From contig NZ_CP043661.1 in assembly GCF_014217565.1 (NCBI RefSeq), positions 744,001-808,000 on the forward strand: a stretch of DNA of 64,000 nucleotides, in the 5' to 3' direction. Numbering within the stretch: position 1 is the stretch's first letter; each line of letters begins with the position of its first letter. Under the pieces are notes generated by a model. The model was not told the origin of the DNA. It was given only the letters and a program-made list of their open reading frames with translations, and ran no database searches. The position numbers were made by a program, and so were the translations under genes. Below, in pieces: positions 48,885-58,422 of the stretch. The stretch is from Kribbella qitaiheensis (GTDB lineage Bacteria > Actinomycetota > Actinomycetes > Propionibacteriales > Kribbellaceae).

Positions 48885-49388
48885 GCTTCACCTGCAGGCC
48901 GTCGAAGCGTGATCCCCCCGGTGGGTTCGCCGCCGGATTACCTACGCGAGGGTTGGCCGCCTGACTGGTGGGTTCGGACAGGACGTGGGGACCGCGGACA
49001 TGCTATTTCTTGTCCGCGGTCCCGAGACGGTGTCCGAGGTCCCCGTGCGCGGACGTATGCATCCAGGCGGAGCCCGACTTGGCCAAGTAGTCCGGGCGCC
49101 CCGGGTGCTGGTACTACGTGGAAGTGCGCCCCACGCAGCTCCTCCGTCGCCGCTCCCACCCACCCGGTTCCGCTGCACCTACGTCGCGGCTCGTGGTCTG
49201 GTACGGGTCCATTGGGGTTTGCGCACAAGCGAGCAGTCCCCGATGCGGTTGTGCCGTAACCGCTCGCCGTCACTCGCCGACGAGGCCGCAACGGGCCACT
49301 TTGTGCATCGGATCAGCACCTGCCGCGCGAGGCAATGCTCGGGCCGTGCACAGCCCCGTCCGCCTTCGGCGACGTCGCGCGGTTTCGG
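48885..49388. other. Gene-free stretch downstream of the ScyD-like gene
   Basis: About 500 nt with no reading frame that has protein-like composition or codon bias on either strand. The only structure noticed is the perfect hairpin at 48988-49023. Confidence 0.55.
48988..49023. other. Perfect 13-bp hairpin in the gene-free stretch
   Basis: GGGACCGCGGACA (48988-49000) and TGTCCGCGGTCCC (49011-49023) are exact complements around a 10-nt, AT-richer loop. It is 150 nt from the nearest stop and lacks a U-tract. It may be a stand-alone terminator, a repeat-family palindrome or part of an RNA. Confidence 0.6.
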
Positions 49389-49970
49389 TCAACGGCACAC
49401 CTGATAGCGCAGGTGAAGCACCCGGTTGCTCTGGAGCACCACGTCAGGATCCTCCAACAGGTGCTGCGCCTGGACGGACCCGAAGTAGCGCTTGCCGGAC
49501 CCGAACACGACGGGTACGACGTCCATGCGCACCTCGTCGATCAGGCCCGCGGCAAGCACCTGGCCACCGACGTCGCCGGCGGCGATCTCGACCATGCGAT
49601 CACCTGCAAGCTCCTGCGCCTTGGCCACGGCTGCCTCGACGCCGTCGACAAAGTGAAACGGCGCCTCGAGGTCCCAGCCCTCGGGCTCCGGCCGGTGCGT
49701 CACGACGACCACGTGGTCGATCCCGCCCGGCGGTTTCCCGTCCCAGCCGTCCGTCAGGTCGAAGACGTGGCGGCCGACCACTGTCACCCCGATCTGGTCC
49801 CAGTACGGCCGGGTGTAGTCGTAGGACGTCTGCGACACCTTCACCTCGCCGCTCTCGTCCAACGGGACGTCACCGCTGGACAACCAGTCGAACAGCGGTC
49901 CGGGCTGGTCATTCTCGTCCGCGACGAAGCCGTCCACCGACACCGAGCTGTACATGACCACCTTGCCCAC
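49389..49970 (-). CDS. Dihydrofolate reductase-family (RibD C-terminal-like) protein
   Basis: The 193-residue protein shows the RibD_C/DHFR-like pattern MYSSVSVDGFVADEND, TVVGRHVFDLTDGWDG, DHVVVVTHRP and the late GSGKRYFGS. Members are NADPH-dependent reductases of uncertain substrate, common in soil actinobacteria. ATG 49970. It lies 66 nt downstream of the AraC-family gene in the same direction, so it may be its target. Confidence 0.88.
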   Translation of the reverse strand: MGKVVMYSSVSVDGFVADENDQPGPLFDWLSSGDVPLDESGEVKVSQTSYDYTRPYWDQIGVTVVGRHVFDLTDGWDGKPPGGIDHVVVVTHRPEPEGWDLEAPFHFVDGVEAAVAKAQELAGDRMVEIAAGDVGGQVLAAGLIDEVRMDVVPVVFGSGKRYFGSVQAQHLLEDPDVVLQSNRVLHLRYQVCR

Positions 49971-50036
49971 GGGGCTCTCCTCTGCTTTGGGGTGCCCCCA
50001 AATTAGCGTGTCGTGAGCTGTCGCTCTTGTAAGAAA

Positions 50037-50882
50037 TCAATCGGCCGGCAGCGGCCAGCCGTCCATCACGTGGCCGGGATGCTCGCGCAGGAACCGCCGC
50101 CGGACTTCGACGTACCGGGTCGGCGTGAGCCCGGTGAACGCCCGGAACTCGTGGCCGAAGTGGGCCTGGTCGAAGTAGCCTGCGCCACCGGCGAGGTCGC
50201 CCCAGTCGATCGGTCCGGCGGGGTTGATCGCGAACACGGTGGCGGCGAAGCGGTAGGTGCGGGCCAGCCGCTTCGGCGTGACGCCGATGAGCTCCTTGAA
50301 CCGCTGTGCCAGCTGAGTGCTGCTGACACCGGCTGCCGCGCTCAGGTCGCCGATCGCCAACGCCCCGCTCGTCGCCGCGATGACGCTGCTCGTATGGCGG
50401 ACCAGCCCCAGGCCGGTGGTCTCGCACAGCCGTCGCATCAGCTCCTCCTCGAGCAGCGTCAGCATCTCGTGCGGTCCGTCCGCCGTGGCCAGCCGGTCTC
50501 GCAGCTCAGCAATGGCGGGCCGGCCCCAAACCTGCTCTATTGTCACCGGCCGGTCACACAGCTCGACCGCGGGCATCGGCAGGAACGGCGCCGGTCCCCA
50601 CGGCTTGAAGTGCACGCCGACGGACCGGGTCCGGAGTGGGTAGCCGAACTCCAGCACGCGGGTGGGCATGGTGACCACGCAGCCGTCGGCGTACTCGGCC
50701 GTCTCGATGTCGGTGCCGGCGCGGATGCGGAACGGCGCCCCGAGGTTGACGATGAGCAGCGCCGCGGGCATCGGCGGCAGCAACAGCCGGGCGTACGGCG
50801 GCGCACCCTCCAGGTAGTAAAGATCGTCGATCAGCCCGTCCAGCGGCGGTCGCGGCACTCTGGACACGTACTCCACGCCCAC
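50037..50882 (-). CDS. AraC-family transcriptional regulator
   Basis: About 281 residues from GTG 50882, or 302 if ATG 50945 is used. The C-terminal third has the two AraC helix-turn-helix motifs (IGDLSAAAGVSSTQLAQRFK and AGYFDQAHFGHEFRAFTGLTP followed by TRYVEVRRR). The N-terminal part carries a cupin-like sensing region (LLIVNLGAPFRIRAG, VGVHFKPWGPAPFLP) like the DUF6597-type domain. It probably controls the reductase gene just downstream. Confidence 0.88.
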   Translation of the reverse strand: MGVEYVSRVPRPPLDGLIDDLYYLEGAPPYARLLLPPMPAALLIVNLGAPFRIRAGTDIETAEYADGCVVTMPTRVLEFGYPLRTRSVGVHFKPWGPAPFLPMPAVELCDRPVTIEQVWGRPAIAELRDRLATADGPHEMLTLLEEELMRRLCETTGLGLVRHTSSVIAATSGALAIGDLSAAAGVSSTQLAQRFKELIGVTPKRLARTYRFAATVFAINPAGPIDWGDLAGGAGYFDQAHFGHEFRAFTGLTPTRYVEVRRRFLREHPGHVMDGWPLPAD

Positions 50883-51020
50883 AGCATCGCCGACGCCCCG
50901 CCGGCATCGCGCGCCGGGATGGTCCAGCCGCGCTGCCGCCAGCATCGAGCCGACGCCGAGACCAGCGTCTCCAGCGCCAGGTTGATCAGGTCCGGCGGGG
51001 TCGCGCGGGCGTCGTGTTAG

Positions 51021-51341
51021 TTAGTAGTGGCGGCGGGCGAGGTGGACATGGATCTCGGCGTTGAGTTCCACCGTTTCGGGGAGGACCTGGAGGGTTCGGC
51101 GGAAGACCTGCTCCCGGTCGGCGGGCTGGAGCATCACGTGCGCCGAGACCGTCGACAGTTGTCCGATGTAGTCGTCGGCGCTGATCGTCAGGCGCCGTTC
51201 GATCACCGACTGCCGGACGTCGGTGAACCACTCGGACTGCTGGAGCTCCGTGCCGGGCCATCGCATCGGGCGATCCGCAGGTGTGCCGTCGGGCGACGGG
51301 ACGCCGTCGTCCTCCAGGTACGGCGCACGTGCCGCGCGCAC
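51021..51341 (-). pseudogene. C-terminal remnant of a class I methyltransferase-like gene
   Basis: The 106-codon frame ends with a pattern typical of the C-terminus of SAM-dependent methyltransferases: EWFTDVRQSVIERRLTISAD, YIGQLSTVSAHVML, REQVFRRTLQVLP, EIHVHLARR. No SAM-binding domain (GxGxG) is present, and the place where it should be is occupied by the end of the haem A synthase gene 7 nt away. It is probably a truncated leftover rather than a working gene. Confidence 0.6.
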
Positions 51342-51348
51342 GGCCGGT

Positions 51349-52281
51349 TCAGGTGGCTGGGGTGCCGCGTTCGCCGTAGACGGCCGTGACCAGGGCGATC
51401 AGTACGCCGGCGAAGAACATGTGGATGAGGACGAGGACCCAGGGGAGGCCGGTGAAGTATTGGGTGAAGCCGACTCCACCCTGGAGGAGTTCCATTGCGA
51501 GTAGCCAGGCAGCGAGGTTGCGTAGTGCTCGGGAGGTCGCAGTCACGCGCGTTGCGATCACCAGGCCGATGGTCACGCCCAGGAGGCCGAAGACGACGTC
51601 GGCGTGGAGTTGGCTGATCACGGTGGGGTCGAAGCCGTTCCGGCCGGTCTGTGGGTCGCCGGAGTGCGGGCCGGCGCCGGTGACAACGGTGCCTAGGGCA
51701 ACGGCCAGCCAGACCGCCACCACACAAGCGGTTGCGAGTGCGCGGACCACCGGGGGAGTGTGTGGGTAGGGACTGGTCCGGGAGCGGCGCATCATCGAGA
51801 CCGTCAGCGTGATGATGATCGGTGAGACCAGGAAGTGCCCCGACACGATCCAGGGGTTCAGCCCGGTCAGCACGCTGACTCCACCGATGATCGCCTGCAG
51901 CGGGATCCCCAGCGCGGCGGCAGTCGCCAGCCGACGCAAGTCCGTACGTCGTGGCCGGTACCGCATCACCACCAGCCAGGTGAGGATCGCGATCACCCCG
52001 ACCACGAACCCGAGCATCCGGTTGGTGAACTCGATCGCCCCGTGAATCCCGAGCGCCCCGTGCGGCACGTACGACTCATCCGTACAAGACGGCCAGGTCG
52101 GACACCCCAGCCCGGACCCGGTCAGCCGGACCAGCCCGCCGGTCACCACGATGGCGATGTTGGCCACCACAGACGCCCAGCCCCACCGCCGAACCACGTC
52201 CAGGCTCGGCTCAGGCACCAGCCGCCAGAATCCAGTAACAGGCTCGCCCTCGCGAGCAGCAGTCTCCGTGGTCACCGGCAC
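51349..52281 (-). CDS. ctaA: Haem A synthase (COX15/CtaA family)
   Basis: The 310-residue membrane protein oxidises haem O to haem A. It has about eight TM helices, the signature VTGGLVRLTGSGLGCPTWPSC with a Cys pair (CPTWPSC), and haem-ligand histidines in GIHGAIEFTNR, SGHFLVSP, SQLHADVVFG and VLIHMFFAG. It complements ctaB in this window. It follows the ABC exporter genes by 19 nt on the same strand. Confidence 0.93.
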   Translation of the reverse strand: MPVTTETAAREGEPVTGFWRLVPEPSLDVVRRWGWASVVANIAIVVTGGLVRLTGSGLGCPTWPSCTDESYVPHGALGIHGAIEFTNRMLGFVVGVIAILTWLVVMRYRPRRTDLRRLATAAALGIPLQAIIGGVSVLTGLNPWIVSGHFLVSPIIITLTVSMMRRSRTSPYPHTPPVVRALATACVVAVWLAVALGTVVTGAGPHSGDPQTGRNGFDPTVISQLHADVVFGLLGVTIGLVIATRVTATSRALRNLAAWLLAMELLQGGVGFTQYFTGLPWVLVLIHMFFAGVLIALVTAVYGERGTPAT

Positions 52282-52300
52282 ACTCTAGAGAAGGTCCCCG

Positions 52301-53080
52301 TCAGTCCCAGCGGAAGGTCCGGGAGACCAGGTAGGCGAGGACAGCGGACCAGAGGGCGAGGGAGAGGGCGGCGGCCCATGGGATCACGCCTTCGATGGTG
52401 GAGTTCGCGAGGCCGTTGGCCAGGGCTGCGCTGGGGAGTAGGCGTACTACGGATTGCATGCCGGACGGGTATTCGGTGACCGGCGTCATCAGGCCGCCGC
52501 CTACCAGGAGTAGTAGGTAGAGCAGGTTCGCGGCGGCGAGGGTGGCTTCGGCGCGGAGGAGGCCGGACATGAGGAGGCCTAGGGACGCGAAGGCTGCGGT
52601 GCCGCAGATGATCATCAGTAGGACGCCGATGACTGCGGTGACGCCTCCGACGGGCTTCCAGCCCAGGGCGAAGCCGGTGCCGGCCAGTACGGCGAGCTGG
52701 ATCACCTGGATCACCAGGACGGAGCCGATCTTGCCCGCGAGCAGGCCGGTCCGGGACAGGGGAGAGGCACCGAGGCGCTTGATCACGCCGTACCGGCGTT
52801 CGAAGCCGGTCGCGATCGCCAGTGAGGTGAAGGAGGTCGACAGCACTGCCAGTGCGAGCACGCGCGGTACTGCGAGGTCGACAGACCGCCCCTCGCCAAG
52901 TGGCAGCCGGTCGCCCAGCCCTGTCCCACCCAGCAGCAGCAACAGCCCCAGTGGGACCACCAGTGCCAGCAGCAACTGCTCGCCGTTGCGCACGAGGAGC
53001 CGGAACTCCATCCGGGCGTGGGACAGCACCTTCCGCGGCCACGGCGCAGAACCCGGCTGCGGCGCGTACGTCGTACTCAT
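52301..53080 (-). CDS. ABC-2-type transporter permease
   Basis: The 259-residue integral membrane protein has about six TM helices (for example LLALVVPLGLLLLLGG, VIGVLLMIICGTAAFASLGL, LLYLLLLVGGGLM) and an N-terminal cytoplasmic helix MEFRLLVRNGEQL, as in ABC-2 exporters. It partners the ATPase encoded upstream, with a 4-nt overlap. In actinobacteria this pair commonly sits between ctaA and the suf operon; the cargo is unknown. Confidence 0.88.
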   Translation of the reverse strand: MSTTYAPQPGSAPWPRKVLSHARMEFRLLVRNGEQLLLALVVPLGLLLLLGGTGLGDRLPLGEGRSVDLAVPRVLALAVLSTSFTSLAIATGFERRYGVIKRLGASPLSRTGLLAGKIGSVLVIQVIQLAVLAGTGFALGWKPVGGVTAVIGVLLMIICGTAAFASLGLLMSGLLRAEATLAAANLLYLLLLVGGGLMTPVTEYPSGMQSVVRLLPSAALANGLANSTIEGVIPWAAALSLALWSAVLAYLVSRTFRWD

Positions 53081-53820
53081 TGAATCTCCTTGGCCGAGTC
53101 AGCAGCCTTGGCCGGCTTGGCAGTCAGCGCCAGGTAGACGTCCTCGAGCGACTTCGTCCCGTGCTCGGTCAGTACGTCGGGAGTGCCGGACGCGATCAGC
53201 TTGCCGGCGGACACGACGTGCACCTGGTCGGACAACTGCTCGGCCTCGTCCATCGCATGCGTGGTCAGCACGACGGTCACCCCGTCATCGCGCAGATCCC
53301 GGATCAGCTGCCAGATCTCGCGGCGACCATGCGGGTCCAGCCCGGTCGTCGGCTCGTCCAGAAACACGATCTCGGGCCGTCCCACGATCGCCAGCGCCAG
53401 CGACAACCGCTGCTTCTGCCCGCCCGACAGACGCCTGTACGGCGTACGCCCGCACGTTCCCAGGTCGAGCCGCTCGACCAACGAAGGCAGATCCAGCGGA
53501 TGGGCGTGCAACCCGGCGACGTACCGGAGCATCTCCAGCGCGCGGACGCCGGACCAGCTGCCGCCCTCCTGGAGCATCACCCCGATCCGCGGCATCAGCT
53601 CGTCGTGGTCCGCGATCGGGTCCAGCCCGAGTACCCGGACCTGACCGGAGTCGGGCCGGCGGAAACCCTCGCAGCTCTCCACCGTGGTGGTCTTGCCGGC
53701 CCCGTTGGGGCCGAGCACGGACGTCACTGTTCCGCCGGTTACGGTGAGAGTGAGGCCGTCGACCGCGGTCTTCTCGCCGTACCGGACGACGAGGTTCTCG
53801 ATCTCGACTGCGACTGGCAC
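53077..53820 (-). CDS. ABC transporter ATP-binding protein
   Basis: The 247-residue ATPase has Walker A LGPNGAGKTTT, Q-loop VMLQEGGSW, signature RLSGGQKQRLSLA, Walker [14 protein letters not shown] and switch His in VVLTTHAMDEAEQL. It energises the adjacent ABC-2 permease. Its start is 127 nt from the divergent sufR start, so this gap holds promoters for both directions, including the iron-box-like site. Confidence 0.92.
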   Translation of the reverse strand: MPVAVEIENLVVRYGEKTAVDGLTLTVTGGTVTSVLGPNGAGKTTTVESCEGFRRPDSGQVRVLGLDPIADHDELMPRIGVMLQEGGSWSGVRALEMLRYVAGLHAHPLDLPSLVERLDLGTCGRTPYRRLSGGQKQRLSLALAIVGRPEIVFLDEPTTGLDPHGRREIWQLIRDLRDDGVTVVLTTHAMDEAEQLSDQVHVVSAGKLIASGTPDVLTEHGTKSLEDVYLALTAKPAKAADSAKEIQ

Positions 53821-53897
53821 GTGTGCAGTGTAGGAAACGCCGCGGCGTGACGCTGCTCACGGTCACCCCAGAGGTCAGGCGGGCCGCCGTGAACCGG

Positions 53898-53916
53898 TTA
53901 GGGCAGCCTTATTTGA
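53898..53916 (+). promoter_or_regulatory. Candidate IdeR/DtxR-type iron box upstream of sufR
   Basis: TTAGGGCAGCCTTATTTGA matches 14 of 19 positions of the IdeR/DmdR consensus (TWAGGTWAGSCTWACCTWA), including the core TTAGG and AGCCT. It ends 31 nt before the sufR start. Iron-dependent control of suf operons makes biological sense, but the right half-site is weak. Confidence 0.4.
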
Positions 53917-53947
53917 AGCGCCCTGGCAATTAGGTGACACTGATGTT

Positions 53948-54685
53948 GTGAAAACTTCCGCGACGACCAGCCAGGTGCCCTCGGGCGCAGCTGTCGCGCG
54001 GGACGAGTCCACCCGGGACCGGGTCGCCCGCTCGATCCTGACCAACGGCCCGTCCAGCGCCGCGGTGCTCGCGGAGCGCCTGGAGCTGACCCCGGCGGCG
54101 GTTCGCCGGCACCTCGACCACCTGCTCGAAGAGGGGCTGGCCGAGGCACGCGAGGAGCGGGTCTACGGCCCGCGCGGCCGCGGCCGCCCCGCGAAGGTCT
54201 TCGTGTTGACCGACTCCGGCCGGCATGCGTTCCACCAGGCGTACGACGACCTGGCGACCACCGCGCTGCGGTTCATCGCCGAAGCCGGCGGGGACGCTGC
54301 GGTCACCGAGTTCGCCCGGCGCCGCGTCGCCGAGGTGGAAGTGCGGTATCGCGACCTGCTCGACGCGGCACCCGAAGGTCAGAACGTGGAAGTGCTCGCC
54401 CAGGCGCTCAGCGCCGACGGCTACGCCGCTTCCACCCTGCAAGCCGGTGCCGGCGAGCAGCTTTGCCAGCACCACTGCCCGGTCGCGCACGTGGCCGAGC
54501 AGTTCCCCCAGTTGTGCGAAGCCGAGACCGAGGTGTTTTCCCGCCTGCTCGGCAAGCACGTCCAGCGACTCGCCACCATCGCTCACGGTGACGGTGTCTG
54601 CACGACACATATTCCTGGCGACGCCGTGAAAAGCCAGCCAGTTTCCCCTATATCCGACAGCGAATCTGCGAGGACTGCACGATGA
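53948..54685 (+). CDS. sufR: SufR-type Fe-S-sensing repressor of the suf operon
   Basis: The 245-residue winged-helix regulator has an ArsR/DeoR-like DNA-binding domain at residues 20-85 ([20 protein letters not shown]). A C-terminal cysteine cluster carries Cys173, Cys177, Cys190 and Cys218, fitting the [4Fe-4S]-binding SufR pattern. SufR usually represses suf when clusters are plentiful. GTG start at 53948. Its stop overlaps the sufB ATG, placing it in the operon it should control. Confidence 0.9.
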   Translation: MKTSATTSQVPSGAAVARDESTRDRVARSILTNGPSSAAVLAERLELTPAAVRRHLDHLLEEGLAEAREERVYGPRGRGRPAKVFVLTDSGRHAFHQAYDDLATTALRFIAEAGGDAAVTEFARRRVAEVEVRYRDLLDAAPEGQNVEVLAQALSADGYAASTLQAGAGEQLCQHHCPVAHVAEQFPQLCEAETEVFSRLLGKHVQRLATIAHGDGVCTTHIPGDAVKSQPVSPISDSESARTAR

Positions 54686-56094
54686 CGCAAACCGCTCACC
54701 CGGAGCTCGATGGGCTCGGTACGTACAAGTTCGGCTGGTCCGACAGTGACGCTGCCGGATCCGTCGCCAAGCGCGGCATCAGTGCCGAGGTGGTGCAAGG
54801 CATCTCGACGCTGAAGAGCGAGCCCGAGTGGATGCTCGACCTGCGGATGAAGGGCCTGAAGCTCTTCGACCGCAAGCCGATGCCGTCGTGGGGTGCGGAC
54901 CTGTCCGGCATCGACTTCGACAACATCAAGTACTTCGTCCGCTCCACCGAGAAGCAGGCGACGAGCTGGGAAGAGCTGCCCGAGGACATCAAGAACACCT
55001 ACGACCGCCTCGGCATCCCGGAGGCCGAGAAGCAGCGCCTCGTGGCCGGCGTCGCCGCGCAGTACGAGTCGGAGGTCGTCTACCACCAGATCCGCGAGGA
55101 CCTGGAGGAGCAGGGTGTCATCTTCGTCGACACCGACACCGGCCTGAAGGAGTACCCGGAGCTCTTCCAGGAGTACTTCGGCTCAGTCATCCCGGTCGGC
55201 GACAACAAGTTCGCCGCGCTGAACACGGCGGTCTGGTCCGGCGGCTCGTTCATCTACGTGCCCAAGGGCGTGAAGGTGGACATCCCGCTGCAGGCCTACT
55301 TCCGGATCAACACCGAGAACATGGGCCAGTTCGAGCGGACGCTGATCATCGTCGACGAGGACGCCTACGTCCACTACGTCGAGGGCTGCACCGCGCCGAT
55401 CTACAAGTCGGACTCGCTGCACTCCGCGGTCGTCGAGATCATCGTGAAGAAGGGCGCCCGCTGCCGCTACACGACGATCCAGAACTGGTCGAACAACGTC
55501 TACAACCTGGTCACCAAGCGCGCCACCTGTGAGGCGGGCGCGACGATGGAGTGGATCGACGGCAACATCGGCTCCAAGGTGACGATGAAGTACCCGGCCG
55601 TCTACCTGATGGGCGAGCACGCCAAGGGCGAGACGCTGTCGATCGCGTTCGCCGGCGAGGGCCAGCACCAGGACGCCGGTTCGAAGATGGTCCACAACGC
55701 GCCGTACACGTCGAGCTCGATCATCTCCAAGTCCGTCGCCCGCGGTGGCGGCCGGACGTCGTACCGGGGTCTGGTCGAGGTCGCGCCGGGCAGCCACCAC
55801 AGCAAGTCCACGGTCCGTTGTGACGCGCTGCTGATCGACACGATCAGCCGCTCCGACACCTACCCGTACGTCGACGTCCGCGAGGACGACGTGGCGATGG
55901 GGCACGAGGCGACCGTGTCCAAGGTCAGCGACGACCAGCTCTTCTACCTGATGAGCCGGGGGATGGCCGAGGACGAGGCAATGGCGATGATCGTCCGCGG
56001 CTTCATCGAGCCGATCGCCCGCGAGCTCCCGATGGAGTACGCGCTGGAACTCAACCGGCTCATCGAGCTGCAGATGGAAGGGGCCGTCGGCTGA
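54682..56094 (+). CDS. sufB: Fe-S cluster assembly scaffold protein SufB
   Basis: The 470-residue SufB shows [39 protein letters not shown], the beta-helix core with [16 protein letters not shown], and the C-terminal [19 protein letters not shown]. It forms the SufBC2D scaffold on which clusters are built. No intein is present, unlike many mycobacterial SufB. Overlaps sufR (ATGA) upstream and sufD downstream. Confidence 0.97.
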   Translation: MTQTAHPELDGLGTYKFGWSDSDAAGSVAKRGISAEVVQGISTLKSEPEWMLDLRMKGLKLFDRKPMPSWGADLSGIDFDNIKYFVRSTEKQATSWEELPEDIKNTYDRLGIPEAEKQRLVAGVAAQYESEVVYHQIREDLEEQGVIFVDTDTGLKEYPELFQEYFGSVIPVGDNKFAALNTAVWSGGSFIYVPKGVKVDIPLQAYFRINTENMGQFERTLIIVDEDAYVHYVEGCTAPIYKSDSLHSAVVEIIVKKGARCRYTTIQNWSNNVYNLVTKRATCEAGATMEWIDGNIGSKVTMKYPAVYLMGEHAKGETLSIAFAGEGQHQDAGSKMVHNAPYTSSSIISKSVARGGGRTSYRGLVEVAPGSHHSKSTVRCDALLIDTISRSDTYPYVDVREDDVAMGHEATVSKVSDDQLFYLMSRGMAEDEAMAMIVRGFIEPIARELPMEYALELNRLIELQMEGAVG

Positions 56095-57296
56095 TGCCAA
56101 TGACTGACACAGCCACCGAAACGTTAATCTCCACCGGTAACCAGGGCCACTCTCACGGGCCAGGATCGCCGGTGCCGCTGCAGGCCCGCAGCGAGCGCAC
56201 GACGTCGTACGACGTGGCCGACTTCCCGGTGCCCAACGGGCGCGAGGAAGAGTGGCGCTTCACCCCGATCAAGGCCCTGAAGGCCTTGTTCGCGGACGAG
56301 GCCGGCACCGAGACGGTCAAGATCGACGCGCACGGCCCCGACAGCGTCGTGATCGAGACCGTCAGCACTGACGCGGTCAAGGCGCTGACACCGCAGGACC
56401 GGATCGCGGCTGTCGCGTGGACCCAGGCCGGTCAGGCGCTGGCGGTGCGGATCCCGAACGACGCCGAGCTGACCGAGCCCGTGCACGTGAATGTCGCGGG
56501 CCTCGGCGGCCGTGGCTTCGGGCACCTGGTGATCGAGGCCGGCCGGCACAGCCGCGGCACCGTGATCGTCGACCACACCGGCGCCGGCGAGTACGCCGCG
56601 AACGTCGAGATCGTCGTCGGCGACGGCGCCGAGCTGCGGGTCGTGTCGATCCAGCAGGGCGACACCGAGTCGATCCACGTCGGTCAGCACGACGCCGTGA
56701 TCGGCCGCGACGCGAAGCTCAACCACGTCGCCGTCACCCTCGGCGGCAAGATCGTGCGGCTCTCCACCAACGTCCGGTACGCCGGTCCGGGTGGCGACGC
56801 CGAACTCCTGGGCGTGTACTTCGCGGAGGCCGGTCAGCACCACGAGAACCGGCTCTTCGTCGACCACGAGGCGATCAACTGCAAGAGCAACGTGCTCTAC
56901 AAGGGCGCGCTCGCCGGTGACCACGCCCGCTCGGTGTGGATCGGCGACGTGCTGATCCGGGCCGCGGCCGAGGGCACCAACACCTTCGAGCTGAACCGGA
57001 ACCTGGTCCTGACCGACGGGGCGCGCGCCGACTCGGTGCCGAACCTGGAGATCGAGACCGGCGAGATCGAGGGCGCCGGGCACGCTTCGGCGACCGGCCG
57101 GTTCGACGACGAGCAGCTGTTCTACCTGCAGGCCCGCGGCATCCCGGAGGACGAGGCCCGCCGGCTGGTGGTGTCCGGGTTCTTCAACGACATCATCGGG
57201 CGGATCGGCGTACCGGAGGTGGCCGAGCGCCTGCACGAGGTGATCGAGGAGAAGCTGGCCCGGACGGCGGCGCTGCAAGAAGCGGCCAAGGCCTGA
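56094..57296 (+). CDS. sufD: Fe-S cluster assembly protein SufD
   Basis: The 400-residue SufB paralogue has FPVPNGREEEWRFTPIKALK at the N-terminus, the beta-helix region (HHENRLFVDHEAINCKSNVL) with conserved His, and C-terminal YLQARGIPEDEARRLVVSGF. It is the partner of SufB in the scaffold. The start codon overlaps the sufB stop, and an ATG two codons on is an alternative. Confidence 0.96.
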   Translation: MPMTDTATETLISTGNQGHSHGPGSPVPLQARSERTTSYDVADFPVPNGREEEWRFTPIKALKALFADEAGTETVKIDAHGPDSVVIETVSTDAVKALTPQDRIAAVAWTQAGQALAVRIPNDAELTEPVHVNVAGLGGRGFGHLVIEAGRHSRGTVIVDHTGAGEYAANVEIVVGDGAELRVVSIQQGDTESIHVGQHDAVIGRDAKLNHVAVTLGGKIVRLSTNVRYAGPGGDAELLGVYFAEAGQHHENRLFVDHEAINCKSNVLYKGALAGDHARSVWIGDVLIRAAAEGTNTFELNRNLVLTDGARADSVPNLEIETGEIEGAGHASATGRFDDEQLFYLQARGIPEDEARRLVVSGFFNDIIGRIGVPEVAERLHEVIEEKLARTAALQEAAKA

Positions 57297-57297
57297 T

Positions 57298-57633
57298 ATG
57301 AGCGACACGTTCGAACGCGCCTGCGCGGTGGCCGATGTCCCCGATGAAGGGGTCATCGCCACCGAGGTCGGCGGCGTGGAGGTGGCCGTCGTCAAGAGCG
57401 AGGGCCAGTACTTCGCCGTCCGGGACGAGTGCTCGCACGCGCAGATCCAGCTGTCCGAGGGCGACGTCGGGCAGTGCGAGATCGAATGCTGGCTGCACGG
57501 CTCCCGGTTCGACCTGCGCACCGGCGCCCCGACCAGCCTCCCGGCGTACGACCCGGTGCCGGTCTATCCGGTCCGCGTCGACGGCGAGGACCTGCTGGTC
57601 GACGTCAAGAACCCCCTGAATCAAGCTTCCTAA
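57298..57633 (+). CDS. Rieske-type ferredoxin of the suf operon
   Basis: The 111-residue soluble protein has Rieske ligands in ECSHAQIQLSEGD (Cys-x-His) and ECWLHGSRFD (Cys-x2-His). It resembles ferredoxin components of ring-hydroxylating dioxygenases, but its place between sufD and sufC is conserved in actinobacteria and suggests electron delivery to cluster assembly or repair. It begins one base after the sufD stop. Confidence 0.92.
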   Translation: MSDTFERACAVADVPDEGVIATEVGGVEVAVVKSEGQYFAVRDECSHAQIQLSEGDVGQCEIECWLHGSRFDLRTGAPTSLPAYDPVPVYPVRVDGEDLLVDVKNPLNQAS

Positions 57634-57657
57634 GCAGACGGAGACAGAAGAAAACCC

Positions 57658-58422
57658 ATGGCGACACTCGAGATCCGCGACCTGCACGTGTCGGTCGACA
57701 CCGAGAACGGCCCGAAGGAGATCCTGCGCGGCGTCGATCTGACCATCGCCGGTGGTCAGACGCACGCGATCATGGGCCCGAACGGTTCCGGCAAGTCCAC
57801 GCTGGCGTACTCGATCGCCGGCCACCCGAAGTACAACGTCACCAGCGGCACGGTGACGCTGGACGGCGAGAACGTGCTCGACATGACTGTCGACGAGCGC
57901 GCCCGGGCCGGCCTGTTCCTGGCCATGCAGTACCCGGTCGAGGTCCCCGGCGTGTCCGTGTCGAACTTCCTCCGGACCGCCAAGACCGCCATCGACGGCG
58001 AGGCGCCGAAGCTGCGGACCTGGGTCAAGGACGTCAACAAGGCGCTCGCCGACCTGGACATGGACGCCGACTTCGGCACCAGGAACGTGAACGAGGGCTT
58101 CTCCGGTGGTGAGAAGAAGCGGCACGAGATCGTCCAGCTGGAGCTGCTCGATCCGAAGATCGCGATCCTCGACGAGACCGACTCCGGCCTCGACATCGAC
58201 GCGCTGAAGATCGTCTCCACCGGCGTCAACCGGTTCGCGGAGAAGGGCGACAAGGGCGTTCTGCTGATCACCCACTACACCCGGATCCTGCGCTACATCA
58301 CGCCGGACTTCGTGCACGTGTTCGTCGACGGCAAGGTCGCCGAGGAAGGCGGCCCGGAGCTGGCCGACGAGCTCGAGGCCAACGGCTACGAGCGGTTCCT
58401 GAAGACCGGCGCCAAGGCATGA
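57658..58422 (+). CDS. sufC: Fe-S assembly ATPase SufC
   Basis: The 254-residue ABC-type ATPase has Walker A MGPNGSGKST, the family's FLAMQYPVEVPGVSVSNFL, signature NEGFSGGEKKRHEI and Walker B IAILDETDSGLDIDAL. It drives remodelling of the SufBD scaffold. The stop overlaps the sufS start by ATGA. Confidence 0.97.
   Translation: MATLEIRDLHVSVDTENGPKEILRGVDLTIAGGQTHAIMGPNGSGKSTLAYSIAGHPKYNVTSGTVTLDGENVLDMTVDERARAGLFLAMQYPVEVPGVSVSNFLRTAKTAIDGEAPKLRTWVKDVNKALADLDMDADFGTRNVNEGFSGGEKKRHEIVQLELLDPKIAILDETDSGLDIDALKIVSTGVNRFAEKGDKGVLLITHYTRILRYITPDFVHVFVDGKVAEEGGPELADELEANGYERFLKTGAKA

Noticed and set aside
48909..49259. Plus-strand 116-codon frame in the gene-free stretch
   Set aside because: Pro/Arg/Ser-rich with no RBS or codon bias, and it spans the 13-bp hairpin.
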